This document shows, one piece after another, positions 54,147 to 64,000 of a DNA stretch of 64,000 bases. This DNA is from Microbulbifer agarilyticus. GTDB taxonomy: Bacteria; Pseudomonadota; Gammaproteobacteria; Pseudomonadales; Cellvibrionaceae. Below the pieces are notes generated by a model. That model had not been told where the DNA came from and did not search any database. It saw nothing but the letters and a program-made list of their open reading frames with translations. Made by a program: the position numbers and the translations under genes. The stretch covers positions 248,001 to 312,000 of the forward strand of contig NZ_JAIUZM010000003.1 in the NCBI RefSeq assembly GCF_020171345.1, in the 5' to 3' direction. Within the stretch, counting starts at the first letter, position 1, and each line of letters begins with the position of its first letter.

Positions 54147-54716
54147 TCAATCCTGTGAGGCAAACAGGTAGGGGAACAGCGCGCGCTTCTCATCGTCACT
54201 GAGCGATTCCACCCGCACAATATTGTTGTGCGGGATGGATTCCGGATCCGGATAATTTTTCAGGCCGCGCTCCATGCTGGCTTCCCGCAGGATATGCAGA
54301 ATCGGGTAGGGGGAGCGGTTGGTGAGATTTTCCGGATCTTCGGGCTCGGTGTCTGCAAACTGGTAGTGGGGGTGGAAGCTGGCGATCTGGTAGGTGCCTT
54401 CATAGCCCTGGCGCTTCAGCAGCCACTCGGCGTCATCCAGAAAGAAATTGTAATCGTGGAAGTCGCGCAGCTGTGTGGGCAGTATCAGCAGCGTGGTTTC
54501 CACCTCCTGCTCATCACAGCGATCCAGCACCTGAAATTCCTGTAACAGCTCTTCCAGTAATACCTCGTTGCATTTTTCACCGGCAGCTTCACTCACCACA
54601 AAACGAATCTGTCCGGCGCGCAGTGGCTTGCGGGCGAAGGGGCACAGGTTCAGTCCCACCACCACATCCTGCAGCCAGCGTTCTACCTGGGCGACAATTG
54701 GATCACTGTCGGTCAT
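54147..54716 (-). CDS. DUF1415 family protein
   Basis: 189 residues with VGLNLCPFARKPLRAGQIRFVVS near residue 20, the DUF1415 signature, then TTLLILPTQLRDFHDYNFFLDDAEWLL and IASFHPHYQFADTEPEDPENLTNRSPYPILHILRE. The family is widespread and uncharacterised. It ends four bases from the stop of the SulP gene (convergent). The start ATG at 54716 is followed by the DUF2058 gene upstream on the same strand. Confidence 0.88.
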   Translation of the reverse strand: MTDSDPIVAQVERWLQDVVVGLNLCPFARKPLRAGQIRFVVSEAAGEKCNEVLLEELLQEFQVLDRCDEQEVETTLLILPTQLRDFHDYNFFLDDAEWLLKRQGYEGTYQIASFHPHYQFADTEPEDPENLTNRSPYPILHILREASMERGLKNYPDPESIPHNNIVRVESLSDDEKRALFPYLFASQD

Positions 54717-54747
54717 ATTGACTCCGGAAAGTGGTTCAGGGCCCGCG

Positions 54748-55293
54748 TTACCACATCAGGTCGTCTGGGATTTCGTAGCCCGCGTAGGGATCGTCCTCGT
54801 CCACCGGGGCTGATTGCTCGGGCGGCTGCACAACCATGTCTGCGTTGCGTTCCGCAATCTTGTCGGCGATGACCCGTGGCACCAGTTCAAAGTGTTCCCC
54901 TTCGCCGACGATCAGCAGGCGGCCGGCCGTCAGGTGCTCCTGCACCGCGCTGGATACGTAAATCTTCTTCACCTTTTTCTCAAAGGTAAAATGGTAGGCG
55001 ACGTCGTTGTCACCTTTGGCACCCTTGGGTTGTTTGTTGCGCTCGATCAGCTGTTTAATCTGGGCGGCAATCGCTTTCTGCTGCGCCGCGGCTTCACGCT
55101 GGGCGTTTAGCTCCCGGTCCTTGGCCACTTTCTCTGCGCGGGCCTGCTCTGCGGCGAGCTTGGTTTCATCCACCTGCGCTTGACCGGAACTCTTGGCAAC
55201 CTTGTTCTGCTTGCGCTTTTCTTTGCTGATTTTCTTGGCTTTTTTGCTGTCTACCAGACCTGCCTTCAGCAGTTGGTCCTGGAGTGATGCCAT
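54748..55293 (-). CDS. DUF2058 (YaiL-like) nucleoprotein
   Basis: 181 residues. The N-terminal half is a strongly charged helix (SLQDQLLKAGLVDSKKAKKISKEKRKQNK, then an Ala/Glu/Gln-rich coil to residue 85); the C-terminal half contains YHFTFEKKVKKIYVSSAVQEHLTAGRLLIVGEGEHFELVP, the DUF2058 hallmark. The E. coli homologue YaiL is known only as a nucleoprotein or polysome-associated protein. It precedes DUF1415 by 31 bp on the minus strand. Confidence 0.88.
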   Translation of the reverse strand: MASLQDQLLKAGLVDSKKAKKISKEKRKQNKVAKSSGQAQVDETKLAAEQARAEKVAKDRELNAQREAAAQQKAIAAQIKQLIERNKQPKGAKGDNDVAYHFTFEKKVKKIYVSSAVQEHLTAGRLLIVGEGEHFELVPRVIADKIAERNADMVVQPPEQSAPVDEDDPYAGYEIPDDLMW

Positions 55294-55434
55294 GTTGATC
55301 TACCTGGTTGATCTAACGGATGGAAAGTAATGGCGCGAATTCTAGCGGATTTGCGGAAGGGATCGCAGGGGGGCAGGGGTATTCCGTGGCGGCATCCTTG
55401 CGAATGCCGCCGCGAAAGGGTTTGGATCGGAGAA

Positions 55435-56013
55435 TCACTTCTCCATAAATACCAGTTTGGCGGTCACCGGCACGATCGGGCTGATGCTATCGAGGCCCGC
55501 GACTTCGCGGAGCTTTTCGATACCTTCCAGCAGCTTGTAATTGCCGGCATTTACGATAATCGGGGTACTGGTCGTCACCAGTAACTTGCCACCTTCGAGG
55601 CCGGTTACTTGCAGCATGGCTTTCTCGGTTTTGGTTTCTCCATGCACCTCTACCGTGACACTGGCATCCACCGCCATGCTTTCGCCGGCCTTGAGCCCCT
55701 TCAGTTTTTCCGCATCCACATCGGTGCTGATGGTGGCCTTGGCAAATTTCGCGGTATTGAACAGCATTTTCTGCATGCGTTCGTTACGGATCGGGATATT
55801 GGTTTCAACACTGGCCAGGTCAATAGTCACTTGTGCCTTGCCTTCATCGGAGATGCCGCCACTCATGCTTTTGAAGTGGTGCATTTCCGGAATATTGGTC
55901 TTCTTCACTGAAACAAAATTCACACTGGAGTCGTCCCCGGCGAGCTGCCAGTCGGCAAGGGCTGAAAGTGGCAGGGCCAGCAGGGATGCGAGCGCTATGG
56001 ACTTGAAAGACAT
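55435..56013 (-). CDS. YceI family periplasmic lipid-binding protein
   Basis: 192 residues with a signal peptide (MSFKSIALASLLALPLSALA-DW). The lipocalin-like YceI fold is indicated by DSSVNFVSVKKTNIPEMHHFKSMSGGI, ASVETNIPIRNERMQKMLFNT and VTVEVHGETKTEKAMLQV. YceI proteins bind isoprenoid quinones or other amphiphiles in the periplasm. It stands alone, upstream of which lies a 314-bp gap before ahpF. Confidence 0.9.
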   Translation of the reverse strand: MSFKSIALASLLALPLSALADWQLAGDDSSVNFVSVKKTNIPEMHHFKSMSGGISDEGKAQVTIDLASVETNIPIRNERMQKMLFNTAKFAKATISTDVDAEKLKGLKAGESMAVDASVTVEVHGETKTEKAMLQVTGLEGGKLLVTTSTPIIVNAGNYKLLEGIEKLREVAGLDSISPIVPVTAKLVFMEK

Positions 56014-56327
56014 GGTGATTCTCCTGTTTCAACCAGTAATAACCTGCAAGCACACGCGTATAGGTTGGGTCTTGTGTGCTCGACTGACTTCGACCAGTCA
56101 GTTCTAGCTGAGAAACGTTATCATCCGTTGTGGCAGCTGGCCAGAGGAAGTTTGCGAATGGTAGTGAAAAAGAAAGGTAGTAAAAAAGCCGGCAAATGCC
56201 GGCAAAGGGGTGGGGTCCCCCCGGTGGCCGCCAACGCTTGCAAGCCTTGCTGCGGCGCACCGGAAAGAGGGGGCTTCGGGGCCACTGACTGCTGGGCCCC
56301 GGAGTTGCGTTCAAGTGCTGCTAGGCA
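56014..56327. other. Intergenic region between yceI and ahpF
   Basis: It holds the yceI promoter side and the 3' region of ahpF, including the terminator at 56182-56203. The remainder is GC-rich with a CCCCGGTGG-type hairpin potential near 56210-56235. No convincing coding frame. Confidence 0.45.
56182..56203 (-). terminator. Intrinsic terminator on the minus strand after ahpF
   Basis: GCCGGC at 56198-56203 and 56188-56193 form a stem around a four-base loop, followed on the minus strand by TTTTTT (complement of 56182-56187). It lies about 125 bp after the ahpF stop. Confidence 0.75.
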
Positions 56328-57920
56328 TCAGCTCGCCATGGGCAGGGCCTCTTCGGTGGGGCTGTCTGCGTCGGCGACCGATGAGCGGATCAGGTGATCA
56401 AATGCGCCCAGTGCGGCGGTTGCGCCCGCGCCCATGGAGATGACGATCTGCTTGTAAGGCACGGTAGTGGCGTCTCCCGCCGCAAATACACCGGGCATTG
56501 ACGTCGCGCCGCGGCTGTCGATTTCGATCTCGCCCATGCGATTCATTTCCAGCCCGCTGTCGCGCAGAAACTCGGTGTTGGGCACCAGGCCAATTTGTAC
56601 AAATACCCCGGCCAGCTCGAGCTGGTTGCTCTCGCCGCTCACCCGGTCGGTGTATTGCAGGCCATTGACCTTGCTGCCATCCCCGAGCACCTCGGTGGTC
56701 TGGGCATTGGTGATGATATCGATGTTCGCCATGGAGCGCGCCTTGCGCACCAGTACCTCGTCCGCGCGCAGGGTGTCGGCAAACTCCAGCACCGTGACGT
56801 GCTTGACGATACCGGCCAGGTCGATGGCTGCTTCGATGCCGGAGTTGCCGCCGCCAATCACCGCCACATGTTTACCCTTGAAGAAGGGGCCATCGCAGTG
56901 CGGGCAGTAGGCCACACCCTTGGTGCGATATTCCGCTTCGCCGGGCACACCCAGTTCGCGCCACCGTGCACCGGTCGCGAGGACCACAGATTTACTGGCC
57001 AGGGTGGCGCCGCTTTCCATTTGCAGCTCGATCATTTTGTCGCGCGTTAGCGCAGCGGCACGCTGGCCGGTAATGATATCGACGCCATATTCTTTCACAT
57101 GCTGCTCAAGGCTCGCGGCCAGTTTGGGGCCCTCGGTGTAAGGCACCGAAATAAAGTTCTCGATACCTACGGTGTCCATTACCTGCCCGCCGAAGCGCTC
57201 GGCCACAAGACCGGTGCGAATGCCTTTACGCGCCGCGTAAATTGCCGCGGCCGCACCGGCCGGGCCACCGCCCAGTACCAATACATCGTAGGGTGCGCGC
57301 TCGCTCAGCTCCTCCGCCTTGCGCGCGGCCGCGCCGGTGTCGATCTTGCCGACGATCTCTTCGAGGCTCATACGGCCCTGCGCGAAATGCTCACCATTCA
57401 GGTAAACCGCGGGCACCGCCATGATCTGGCGTTCATCGACTTCTTCCTGGAACAGGGCACCGTCGATCATCTCGTGGGTAATATTTGGATTTAAGGTCGC
57501 CATCAGGTTCAGTGCCTGCACCACGTCCGGGCAGTTCTGGCAGGACAGCGAAATATAGGTTTCAAAGTGGAATTCACCCGGGATGTCGCGGATCTGCTCC
57601 TGTAGCGCGGCATCTACCTTGGAGGGGTGGCCACCAGCTTGTAATAGGGCGAGTACCAGTGAGGTGAATTCGTGTCCCATAGGAATTCCCGCGAAACTGA
57701 CACGCGGGCTTTCTCCGGCAGCGGCGATCGCCATGCTCGGAGTGCGCGGGCGGCGTTTTTGCTTCGAAGTAATCTTGCTGGAGAGGTCATTGATTTCGCT
57801 GGCCAAATTACCCAGTTCAACCGCTTTCGGGCTGTCGTCGGCGGACACACTAATCTCGATCGGAGTGACGATATTCTGCAGATAGGTGTCCAATTGTTTC
57901 TTTACGTTTGCGTCCAACAT
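56328..57920 (-). CDS. ahpF: Alkyl hydroperoxide reductase subunit F
   Basis: 530 residues. The N-terminal domain has two thioredoxin-like folds with the redox pair Cys127-Cys130 (SCQNCPD). Then come the FAD motif [19 protein letters not shown] near residue 215, the second disulfide Cys339-Cys342 ([13 protein letters not shown]), the NADH motif [17 protein letters not shown] and the C-terminal FAD motif [16 protein letters not shown]. It transfers electrons from NADH to AhpC. ahpC lies upstream on the same strand, but a 130-bp nested palindrome separates the two. Confidence 0.97.
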   Translation of the reverse strand: MLDANVKKQLDTYLQNIVTPIEISVSADDSPKAVELGNLASEINDLSSKITSKQKRRPRTPSMAIAAAGESPRVSFAGIPMGHEFTSLVLALLQAGGHPSKVDAALQEQIRDIPGEFHFETYISLSCQNCPDVVQALNLMATLNPNITHEMIDGALFQEEVDERQIMAVPAVYLNGEHFAQGRMSLEEIVGKIDTGAAARKAEELSERAPYDVLVLGGGPAGAAAAIYAARKGIRTGLVAERFGGQVMDTVGIENFISVPYTEGPKLAASLEQHVKEYGVDIITGQRAAALTRDKMIELQMESGATLASKSVVLATGARWRELGVPGEAEYRTKGVAYCPHCDGPFFKGKHVAVIGGGNSGIEAAIDLAGIVKHVTVLEFADTLRADEVLVRKARSMANIDIITNAQTTEVLGDGSKVNGLQYTDRVSGESNQLELAGVFVQIGLVPNTEFLRDSGLEMNRMGEIEIDSRGATSMPGVFAAGDATTVPYKQIVISMGAGATAALGAFDHLIRSSVADADSPTEEALPMAS

Positions 57921-57964
57921 CGGTGTGTCCTGAAATTCGGGTATTTATCAGAGGTTGCTGTGAA

Positions 57965-58094
57965 GGCGCCGATGCCGGGTGCTCTCTTGTGAGACCTTCT
58001 AAAACAGGGATGTTTTAGAAGAGCCCCCAGGGATGGGTTCCGGGGGAACGCCTAGTTCGTGTCTTACAAGAGAGCACCCGGTAGCGGCGGCGCC
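57965..58094. repeat. 130-bp nested palindromic element between ahpC and ahpF
   Basis: The outer arms, 57965-57995 and 58061-58094, are inverted copies of about 31-34 bases. They include a 16-bp perfect core, CCGGGTGCTCTCTTGT at 57975-57990 against 58066-58081. Inside lie a second hairpin CTTCTAAAACA-GGGA-TGTTTTAGAAG (57996-58021) and a CCCCC/GGGGG stem (58024-58046). It looks like a member of a dispersed intergenic repeat family of marine Gammaproteobacteria; I recall related sequences but cannot verify copy number. Confidence 0.75.
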
Positions 58095-58095
58095 A

Positions 58096-58125
58096 CTGAG
58101 CTCTATTCAGAGCTCAGATTTTTTT
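58096..58125 (+). terminator. Terminator-like hairpin on the plus strand beside the palindrome
   Basis: CTGAGCTC (58096-58103) pairs with GAGCTCAG (58110-58117) and is followed by seven T on the plus strand. Because ahpC and ahpF run on the minus strand, this orientation would stop antisense rather than sense transcripts. Confidence 0.5.
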
Positions 58126-58150
58126 GCGGACGGGGGCCCGCAGCTGGTCG

Positions 58151-58717
58151 TTAGATCTTGCCTACGAGGTCCAGGGAAGGTGCGAGGGTTTCTTCACCCT
58201 CTTTCCACTTGGCCGGGCAAACTTCACCTGGGTGGGCGGCCACGTACTGGGCAGCTTTGATCTTGCGCAGCAGGTCTTGGGCGTCGCGGCCGATGCCACC
58301 AGCGTTGATCTCAACAATCTGGATCTTGCCTTCCGGGTCGATCACAAAGGTGCCGCGGTCCGCGATGCCTTCTTCCTCGATCATCACGCCAAAGTTGCGG
58401 GTAATGGTGCCGGTGGGGTCACCGATCATCGGGAATTGGATTTTGCCGATGGTGTCGGAGGTGTCGTGCCACGCCTTGTGGGTGAAGTGGGTATCGGTGG
58501 ACACGGAGTAGATCTCAACGCCCAGCTTCTGGAACTCCGCATAGTTGTCGGCCAAGTCACCCAGCTCGGTAGGGCATACGAAGGTGAAGTCCGCTGGGTA
58601 GAAGAACACGACGGACCATTTGCCTTTCAGGTCCGCTTCAGACACGTCAAAGAAGTCGCCAGCCTGGTAAGCCTTGGCATTGAAGGGTTTTACTGCGCTG
58701 TTGATGTAGTTAGCCAT
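58151..58717 (-). CDS. ahpC: Alkyl hydroperoxide reductase subunit C (typical 2-Cys peroxiredoxin)
   Basis: 188 residues. Peroxidatic Cys48 lies in [13 protein letters not shown] and resolving Cys167 in [13 protein letters not shown]; the GGIG and the YF-type C-terminal features are present as [11 protein letters not shown] and SLDLVGKI. It reduces H2O2 and organic hydroperoxides and is recycled by AhpF. The start ATG at 58717 is preceded by AGGAGA-type purines. OxyR would be the expected regulator; see the dyad at 58811-58840. Confidence 0.97.
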   Translation of the reverse strand: MANYINSAVKPFNAKAYQAGDFFDVSEADLKGKWSVVFFYPADFTFVCPTELGDLADNYAEFQKLGVEIYSVSTDTHFTHKAWHDTSDTIGKIQFPMIGDPTGTITRNFGVMIEEEGIADRGTFVIDPEGKIQIVEINAGGIGRDAQDLLRKIKAAQYVAAHPGEVCPAKWKEGEETLAPSLDLVGKI

Positions 58718-58810
58718 GGTATTTCCTTATCTCCTGAGAGAAGTTGTGCCCCATCTGTTTGGGCGTTCGTTGTTTGGTGTGGGGGAAATACTATTGATTA
58801 GATGTGACTG

Positions 58811-58840
58811 ATTGAAATAATTGATATTTATGGTTTCAAT
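58811..58840. promoter_or_regulatory. Inverted repeat upstream of ahpC
   Basis: ATTGAAA (58811-58817) and TTTCAAT (58834-58840) form a 30-bp dyad in an AT-rich tract about 95 bp upstream of the ahpC start. Size and location would fit an OxyR-type tetramer site, but the ATAG-CTAT half-sites are not clearly spaced. Confidence 0.35.
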
Positions 58841-58885
58841 TGTTTTCAGCTATTAAATGCTAATAATCTATAGCTAAAGTTTTTA

Positions 58886-59470
58886 TCAAAGGAAGTAGTA
58901 GGGAATCAGCGCCAGTGCGGCGCCGGTGAGTACGAAGGCGATCAGTTCCAGGGCACCGTCACGGGTGACCAGCGCGAGTCCGAAGATGATCAGTGCCAGT
59001 CCGGCAAGTGAAGCTGAGAAGGGGATGACCTCCATTACAGGCAGGAGCAGGGCTATAGGGATACAGATACCCGCGGTAGCGACATTGCCGGCCTGATACA
59101 CCATGACGCCCAGCCGCGGGCGCAACCAGTGGTCCAGGTGTGCGGCCGGCTTTGCGAACCAGTGTAAGCTGCGGATAAGCGGTTTTTTGGGGATCGAACG
59201 CGCCAATAGCCATTTGGGCAACCACAGGTGGTGACGCAGCATCACCATCTGAGTGGAGATCAACAGCAGAAATATTCCCATCAGGGTCGGTAGGCCCGGA
59301 ATTCCAGATAGCGGTGAGAGTAGGATCAGGCCGATCAACAGTAACACCGGCGCAAAGGAGCGCTCTCCAAGTGCGTCCAGTACTCGCCCCAGAGTAATGC
59401 GTTCATCACTTGTGGTCAGGGTTTCCAGTTTCTGGAGCAACTGGCTCAGACTCTGGATCTCTTCTGGCAT
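58886..59470 (-). CDS. ExoD family exopolysaccharide-synthesis protein
   Basis: 194 residues. After a short soluble N-terminus (TSDERITLGRVLDALGERSFAP, the ExoD signature), four to five hydrophobic helices follow, ending GAALALIPYYFL. ExoD-like proteins affect exopolysaccharide production and alkaline tolerance in Sinorhizobium; the mechanism is unknown. It shares the minus strand with ahpC but is separated from it by an AT-rich region, so its linkage to peroxide defence is positional only. Confidence 0.85.
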   Translation of the reverse strand: MPEEIQSLSQLLQKLETLTTSDERITLGRVLDALGERSFAPVLLLIGLILLSPLSGIPGLPTLMGIFLLLISTQMVMLRHHLWLPKWLLARSIPKKPLIRSLHWFAKPAAHLDHWLRPRLGVMVYQAGNVATAGICIPIALLLPVMEVIPFSASLAGLALIIFGLALVTRDGALELIAFVLTGAALALIPYYFL

Positions 59471-59525
59471 GGTGTGTTTGGCTGCTGGGGCTGTCAGAGG
59501 GCTCTATTTAAAAAGCATAGGGTAG

Positions 59526-61901
<2,376 letters not shown>

Positions 61902-62010
61902 GTGTTGGCGGTGATCTATTCTCGCTGTTGAGCGTACTTGGAATTTAACTGCGCTTCTCAGCGAGGATCCCTCCTGCGAGGCGAGCATTACCTCCTCAAG
62001 CGGATATCAG

Positions 62011-63138
62011 ATGAATATTTCGACTGCAGTAATCCGATTCACTGTGTTTGGCATCATTGTGGCAAGTGCCTTCCATTTCGGCCGCGCGAGCGCTGCGGAG
62101 TTGGAAGTGCGGGTGCTAAATCCACCGGCCAATGGCAATCTGGTTTTTCAGGTGTACGACAATCCGGATGCTTTTGGTGACTTTCGCAGTCCGCGTAGCG
62201 AGATGGTGATGGGAGTAAATGCGGAAGGTGTATACCGTCTGCCCGGCGTAACGAGCGGCACCATCGCGGTGTTGGTGTACGCAGACGAAAACAATAATGG
62301 CGCTCTGGATCGAACCTTTATCGGGATTCCCAAAGAGCCGATTGGACTGTCAAACAGCTACCGCCCCAAGGGGCCGCCGAGTTTTCAGCGCGCAAGTTTT
62401 TACCTCGCCGAGGGCCAAACCACCACCATCGATATCGAACTGTTCCAGGTGCTTGGTGAAGCCGGGCAGTGGGGTGTGGGTATCGGCGTAATTGGGCGCA
62501 GCAGTCCCTACGTGGGCTCTGATTCGGCGGTCACCCAGGTCATCCCCGCCATTACCTATTTCGGCGAGCGGCTACAGTGGGTGGGCCCGAGCCTGCGCTA
62601 TGGGGTTTGGGGGAGTGACACCCTGCGTTTCGCCGTGAATGCCACCTACCGCGTGGGTGCGTACGAAGAGAGCGATAGCCCGATTCTGGTTGGTCTGGGA
62701 GACCGCGACAGCACCCTGATGGCCGGCGTCGGCTTGGTGTACGACGGCCCCAGCCGTATCGATGTGGATTTTCGCTATCAGCACGACGTGCTGGATCGCT
62801 TCGGTGGCGGTACCGCTGAATTCCGGGTGTCCAAGGGGTTCCAGACCGGTAACGTCAGCTGGGGGCCATCTCTGGGGGTGAACTGGCTCAGTAGCGATCT
62901 CGCCAACTACGATTTTGGGGTGCCCATCTGGGCGGCCAACCCGCTCAGGCCCGCCTACGATGTGGGCAGTACGGTGACGGTCGAGGCTGGCGTTGGTGGC
63001 ATCTTGGAAATCACCGAGCACTGGCGCCTGATCATTGACCTGAACGTAGAATACTTAGGCGATGACATCTCGGACAGCCCCATCGTCGACGACAATCACG
63101 TCCTCAAGGGCTTCGCCGCGATCACCTACACCTTCTGA
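62011..63138 (+). CDS. Outer-membrane protein: DUF2141 domain fused to MipA/OmpV barrel
   Basis: 375 residues with a signal peptide (about residues 1-28, ending SAA-EL). Residues 30-145 form a DUF2141 domain (LVFQVYDNPDAFGDFRSP, GTIAVLVYADENNNGALD, IGLSNSY), a small beta-sandwich. Residues 150-375 resemble MipA/OmpV barrels: AITYFGERLQWVGPSLRYGVWG, VSKGFQTGNVSWGPSLGVNWLSSDLANYDFGV, and the terminal Phe of outer-membrane proteins in GFAAITYTF. The two domains are usually separate. MipA-type proteins scaffold murein synthesis or act as porins. It follows katG by 109 bp on the same strand. Confidence 0.82.
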   Translation: MNISTAVIRFTVFGIIVASAFHFGRASAAELEVRVLNPPANGNLVFQVYDNPDAFGDFRSPRSEMVMGVNAEGVYRLPGVTSGTIAVLVYADENNNGALDRTFIGIPKEPIGLSNSYRPKGPPSFQRASFYLAEGQTTTIDIELFQVLGEAGQWGVGIGVIGRSSPYVGSDSAVTQVIPAITYFGERLQWVGPSLRYGVWGSDTLRFAVNATYRVGAYEESDSPILVGLGDRDSTLMAGVGLVYDGPSRIDVDFRYQHDVLDRFGGGTAEFRVSKGFQTGNVSWGPSLGVNWLSSDLANYDFGVPIWAANPLRPAYDVGSTVTVEAGVGGILEITEHWRLIIDLNVEYLGDDISDSPIVDDNHVLKGFAAITYTF

Positions 63139-63388
63139 TCGAGCACGCCTCATCATCACTGGGCCAAAGGTCCACGGGTTGGCGATGTGGTAGGCGGAAA
63201 TTATCGCGGTAAGCGCTTTTCAGTGAGCCCTTTTCCAAGCAAGCGACGTGGCACCAGAGGTCAGGGCTGGCGTCGCAAGTCAAGTCTGCACATTTCATTT
63301 TAAATCATTAGAATGCGCGGCCTTTTGGCCCTGTTGATCCAGCCCGTTCCTTGGCGGCGCTGGCCTCCGTGATGTTGACTGAGGAATT

Positions 63389-63961
63389 ATGATCGTATTC
63401 ACCCTGACCAATAGCGAGACCGATGATGTATGGGTGGGCACTGCCCGCGATGGCGTGACTCCCGAGGCGCGCTTTCGACAGATCCAAGACGCTGTTGCCC
63501 TGGGTATTGACCATCCGTTTTACCACGAGCTGAAGGCTTTTGGCGCCCATGCCTTTGAGGTGGAGCTGTTTGCCGCGGTGGAAGACCGCCTCGAGCAGCA
63601 AGAAATGGTTGAGGAAGCGCTGGATACCTACAACGCCAAAAGTCTGGTGGGCATAAAGACCGTGCGCTCTGGCACCACCAAAGCGGCCCTGGCGCCCAAG
63701 CCGAAAGCCAAGCCCCGTGCCGCTGCGTCCAAAACTGTAACCAAGGTAACCGCCAAGCGCACGGCCAAGCCGGTAAAAGAAAAGATTGCTACTGGTCGCA
63801 CCGGCAGCGCCGCCCGCGAGCGTGCGATTAAGGCCGGAATTGAGGCGGAGAAGGCCGCGATGGCTGCCGCCAAGGCGAAAAGAGTGCAGGACGAAGCGGA
63901 TGAGATGAAGAAGATTCTTGCCGCACTGGATTCCCGTGGGTCGAGTATGGCACGCCGATAA
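63389..63961 (+). CDS. GIY-YIG-like domain protein with basic Ala/Lys-rich tail
   Basis: 190 residues. The first 90 residues follow the GIY-YIG fold: IVFTLTNSETDDVWVGTARDG replaces GIY and YIG with diverged residues, and EVELFAAVEDRLEQQEMVEEALDTYNAKSLVG supplies the helical part with the Glu. The last 100 residues are a low-complexity basic tail (KPKAKPRAAASKTVTKVTAK and related), like histone H1/AlgP-type proteins, ending in an Ala/Lys coil. Nuclease activity is doubtful because the GIY-YIG Tyr and Gly are altered; DNA binding through the tail is inferred. Confidence 0.65.
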   Translation: MIVFTLTNSETDDVWVGTARDGVTPEARFRQIQDAVALGIDHPFYHELKAFGAHAFEVELFAAVEDRLEQQEMVEEALDTYNAKSLVGIKTVRSGTTKAALAPKPKAKPRAAASKTVTKVTAKRTAKPVKEKIATGRTGSAARERAIKAGIEAEKAAMAAAKAKRVQDEADEMKKILAALDSRGSSMARR

Positions 63962-64000
63962 GCATCAATCATATTGAAGAAAGAAAGGCGCCAGTGGGCG

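Overview
The window is a dense, GC-rich chromosomal segment (about 55 protein genes, one tRNA) from a Gammaproteobacterium. The gene set (FabY-type ketoacyl synthase, FimL-like protein, ycjX-ycjF, tig-clpP-clpX-lon-hupB-ppiD, mltD-gloB-rnhA-dnaQ, fadBA with a PsrA-type box) fits a marine, Cellvibrionales/Pseudomonas-like bacterium such as Microbulbifer; the genus is an inference. I see no insertion sequence, prophage, CRISPR array or rRNA. The accessory content is stress and sulfur metabolism placed among core genes.

Layout. 1-9900: the end of a cysteine desulfurase-SufE fusion convergent with tcdA, then slyD, a globin-like gene, a HIT protein, a secreted GIN-domain repeat protein, the ycjX-ycjF pair and glutathione reductase. 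10000-15200: hpf, a secreted coiled-coil protein behind a candidate sigma-54 promoter, thpR, ibpA with a sigma-32 promoter and a ROSE-like RNA thermometer, a methyltransferase and a GlxA-type regulator. 15400-21200: fabY and fadBA; a perfect palindrome matching the PsrA consensus precedes fadB. 21300-31000: tRNA-Leu(UAG) and the proteostasis cluster tig-clpP-clpX-lon-hupB-ppiD. 31000-45500: mltD, gloB, a methyltransferase, rnhA, dnaQ, nhaB, a FimL-like gene, nudC, sohB, an AcuI-type reductase, a patatin phospholipase and a lipoprotein.

45500-54200 holds an SF1 helicase with a textbook LexA box, then a persulfide module: SulP transporter, two YeeE/YedE half-transporters and BigR-type repressor on the minus strand, divergent from persulfide dioxygenase, DUF442 sulfurtransferase and a second SulP. 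54100-64000: DUF1415, DUF2058 and YceI genes, then a peroxide-defence block (ahpF, ahpC, an ExoD-like gene, an exported KatG), a DUF2141-MipA/OmpV fusion and a GIY-YIG-like protein with a basic tail. A 130-bp nested palindrome lies between ahpC and ahpF.

The most informative signals are regulatory and read directly from sequence: the heat-shock promoter plus thermometer of ibpA, the PsrA-type box of fadBA, the LexA box of the helicase, the dyad between bigR and the dioxygenase gene, and the ahpC/ahpF palindrome. No wholly new defence or mobile system was recognised.
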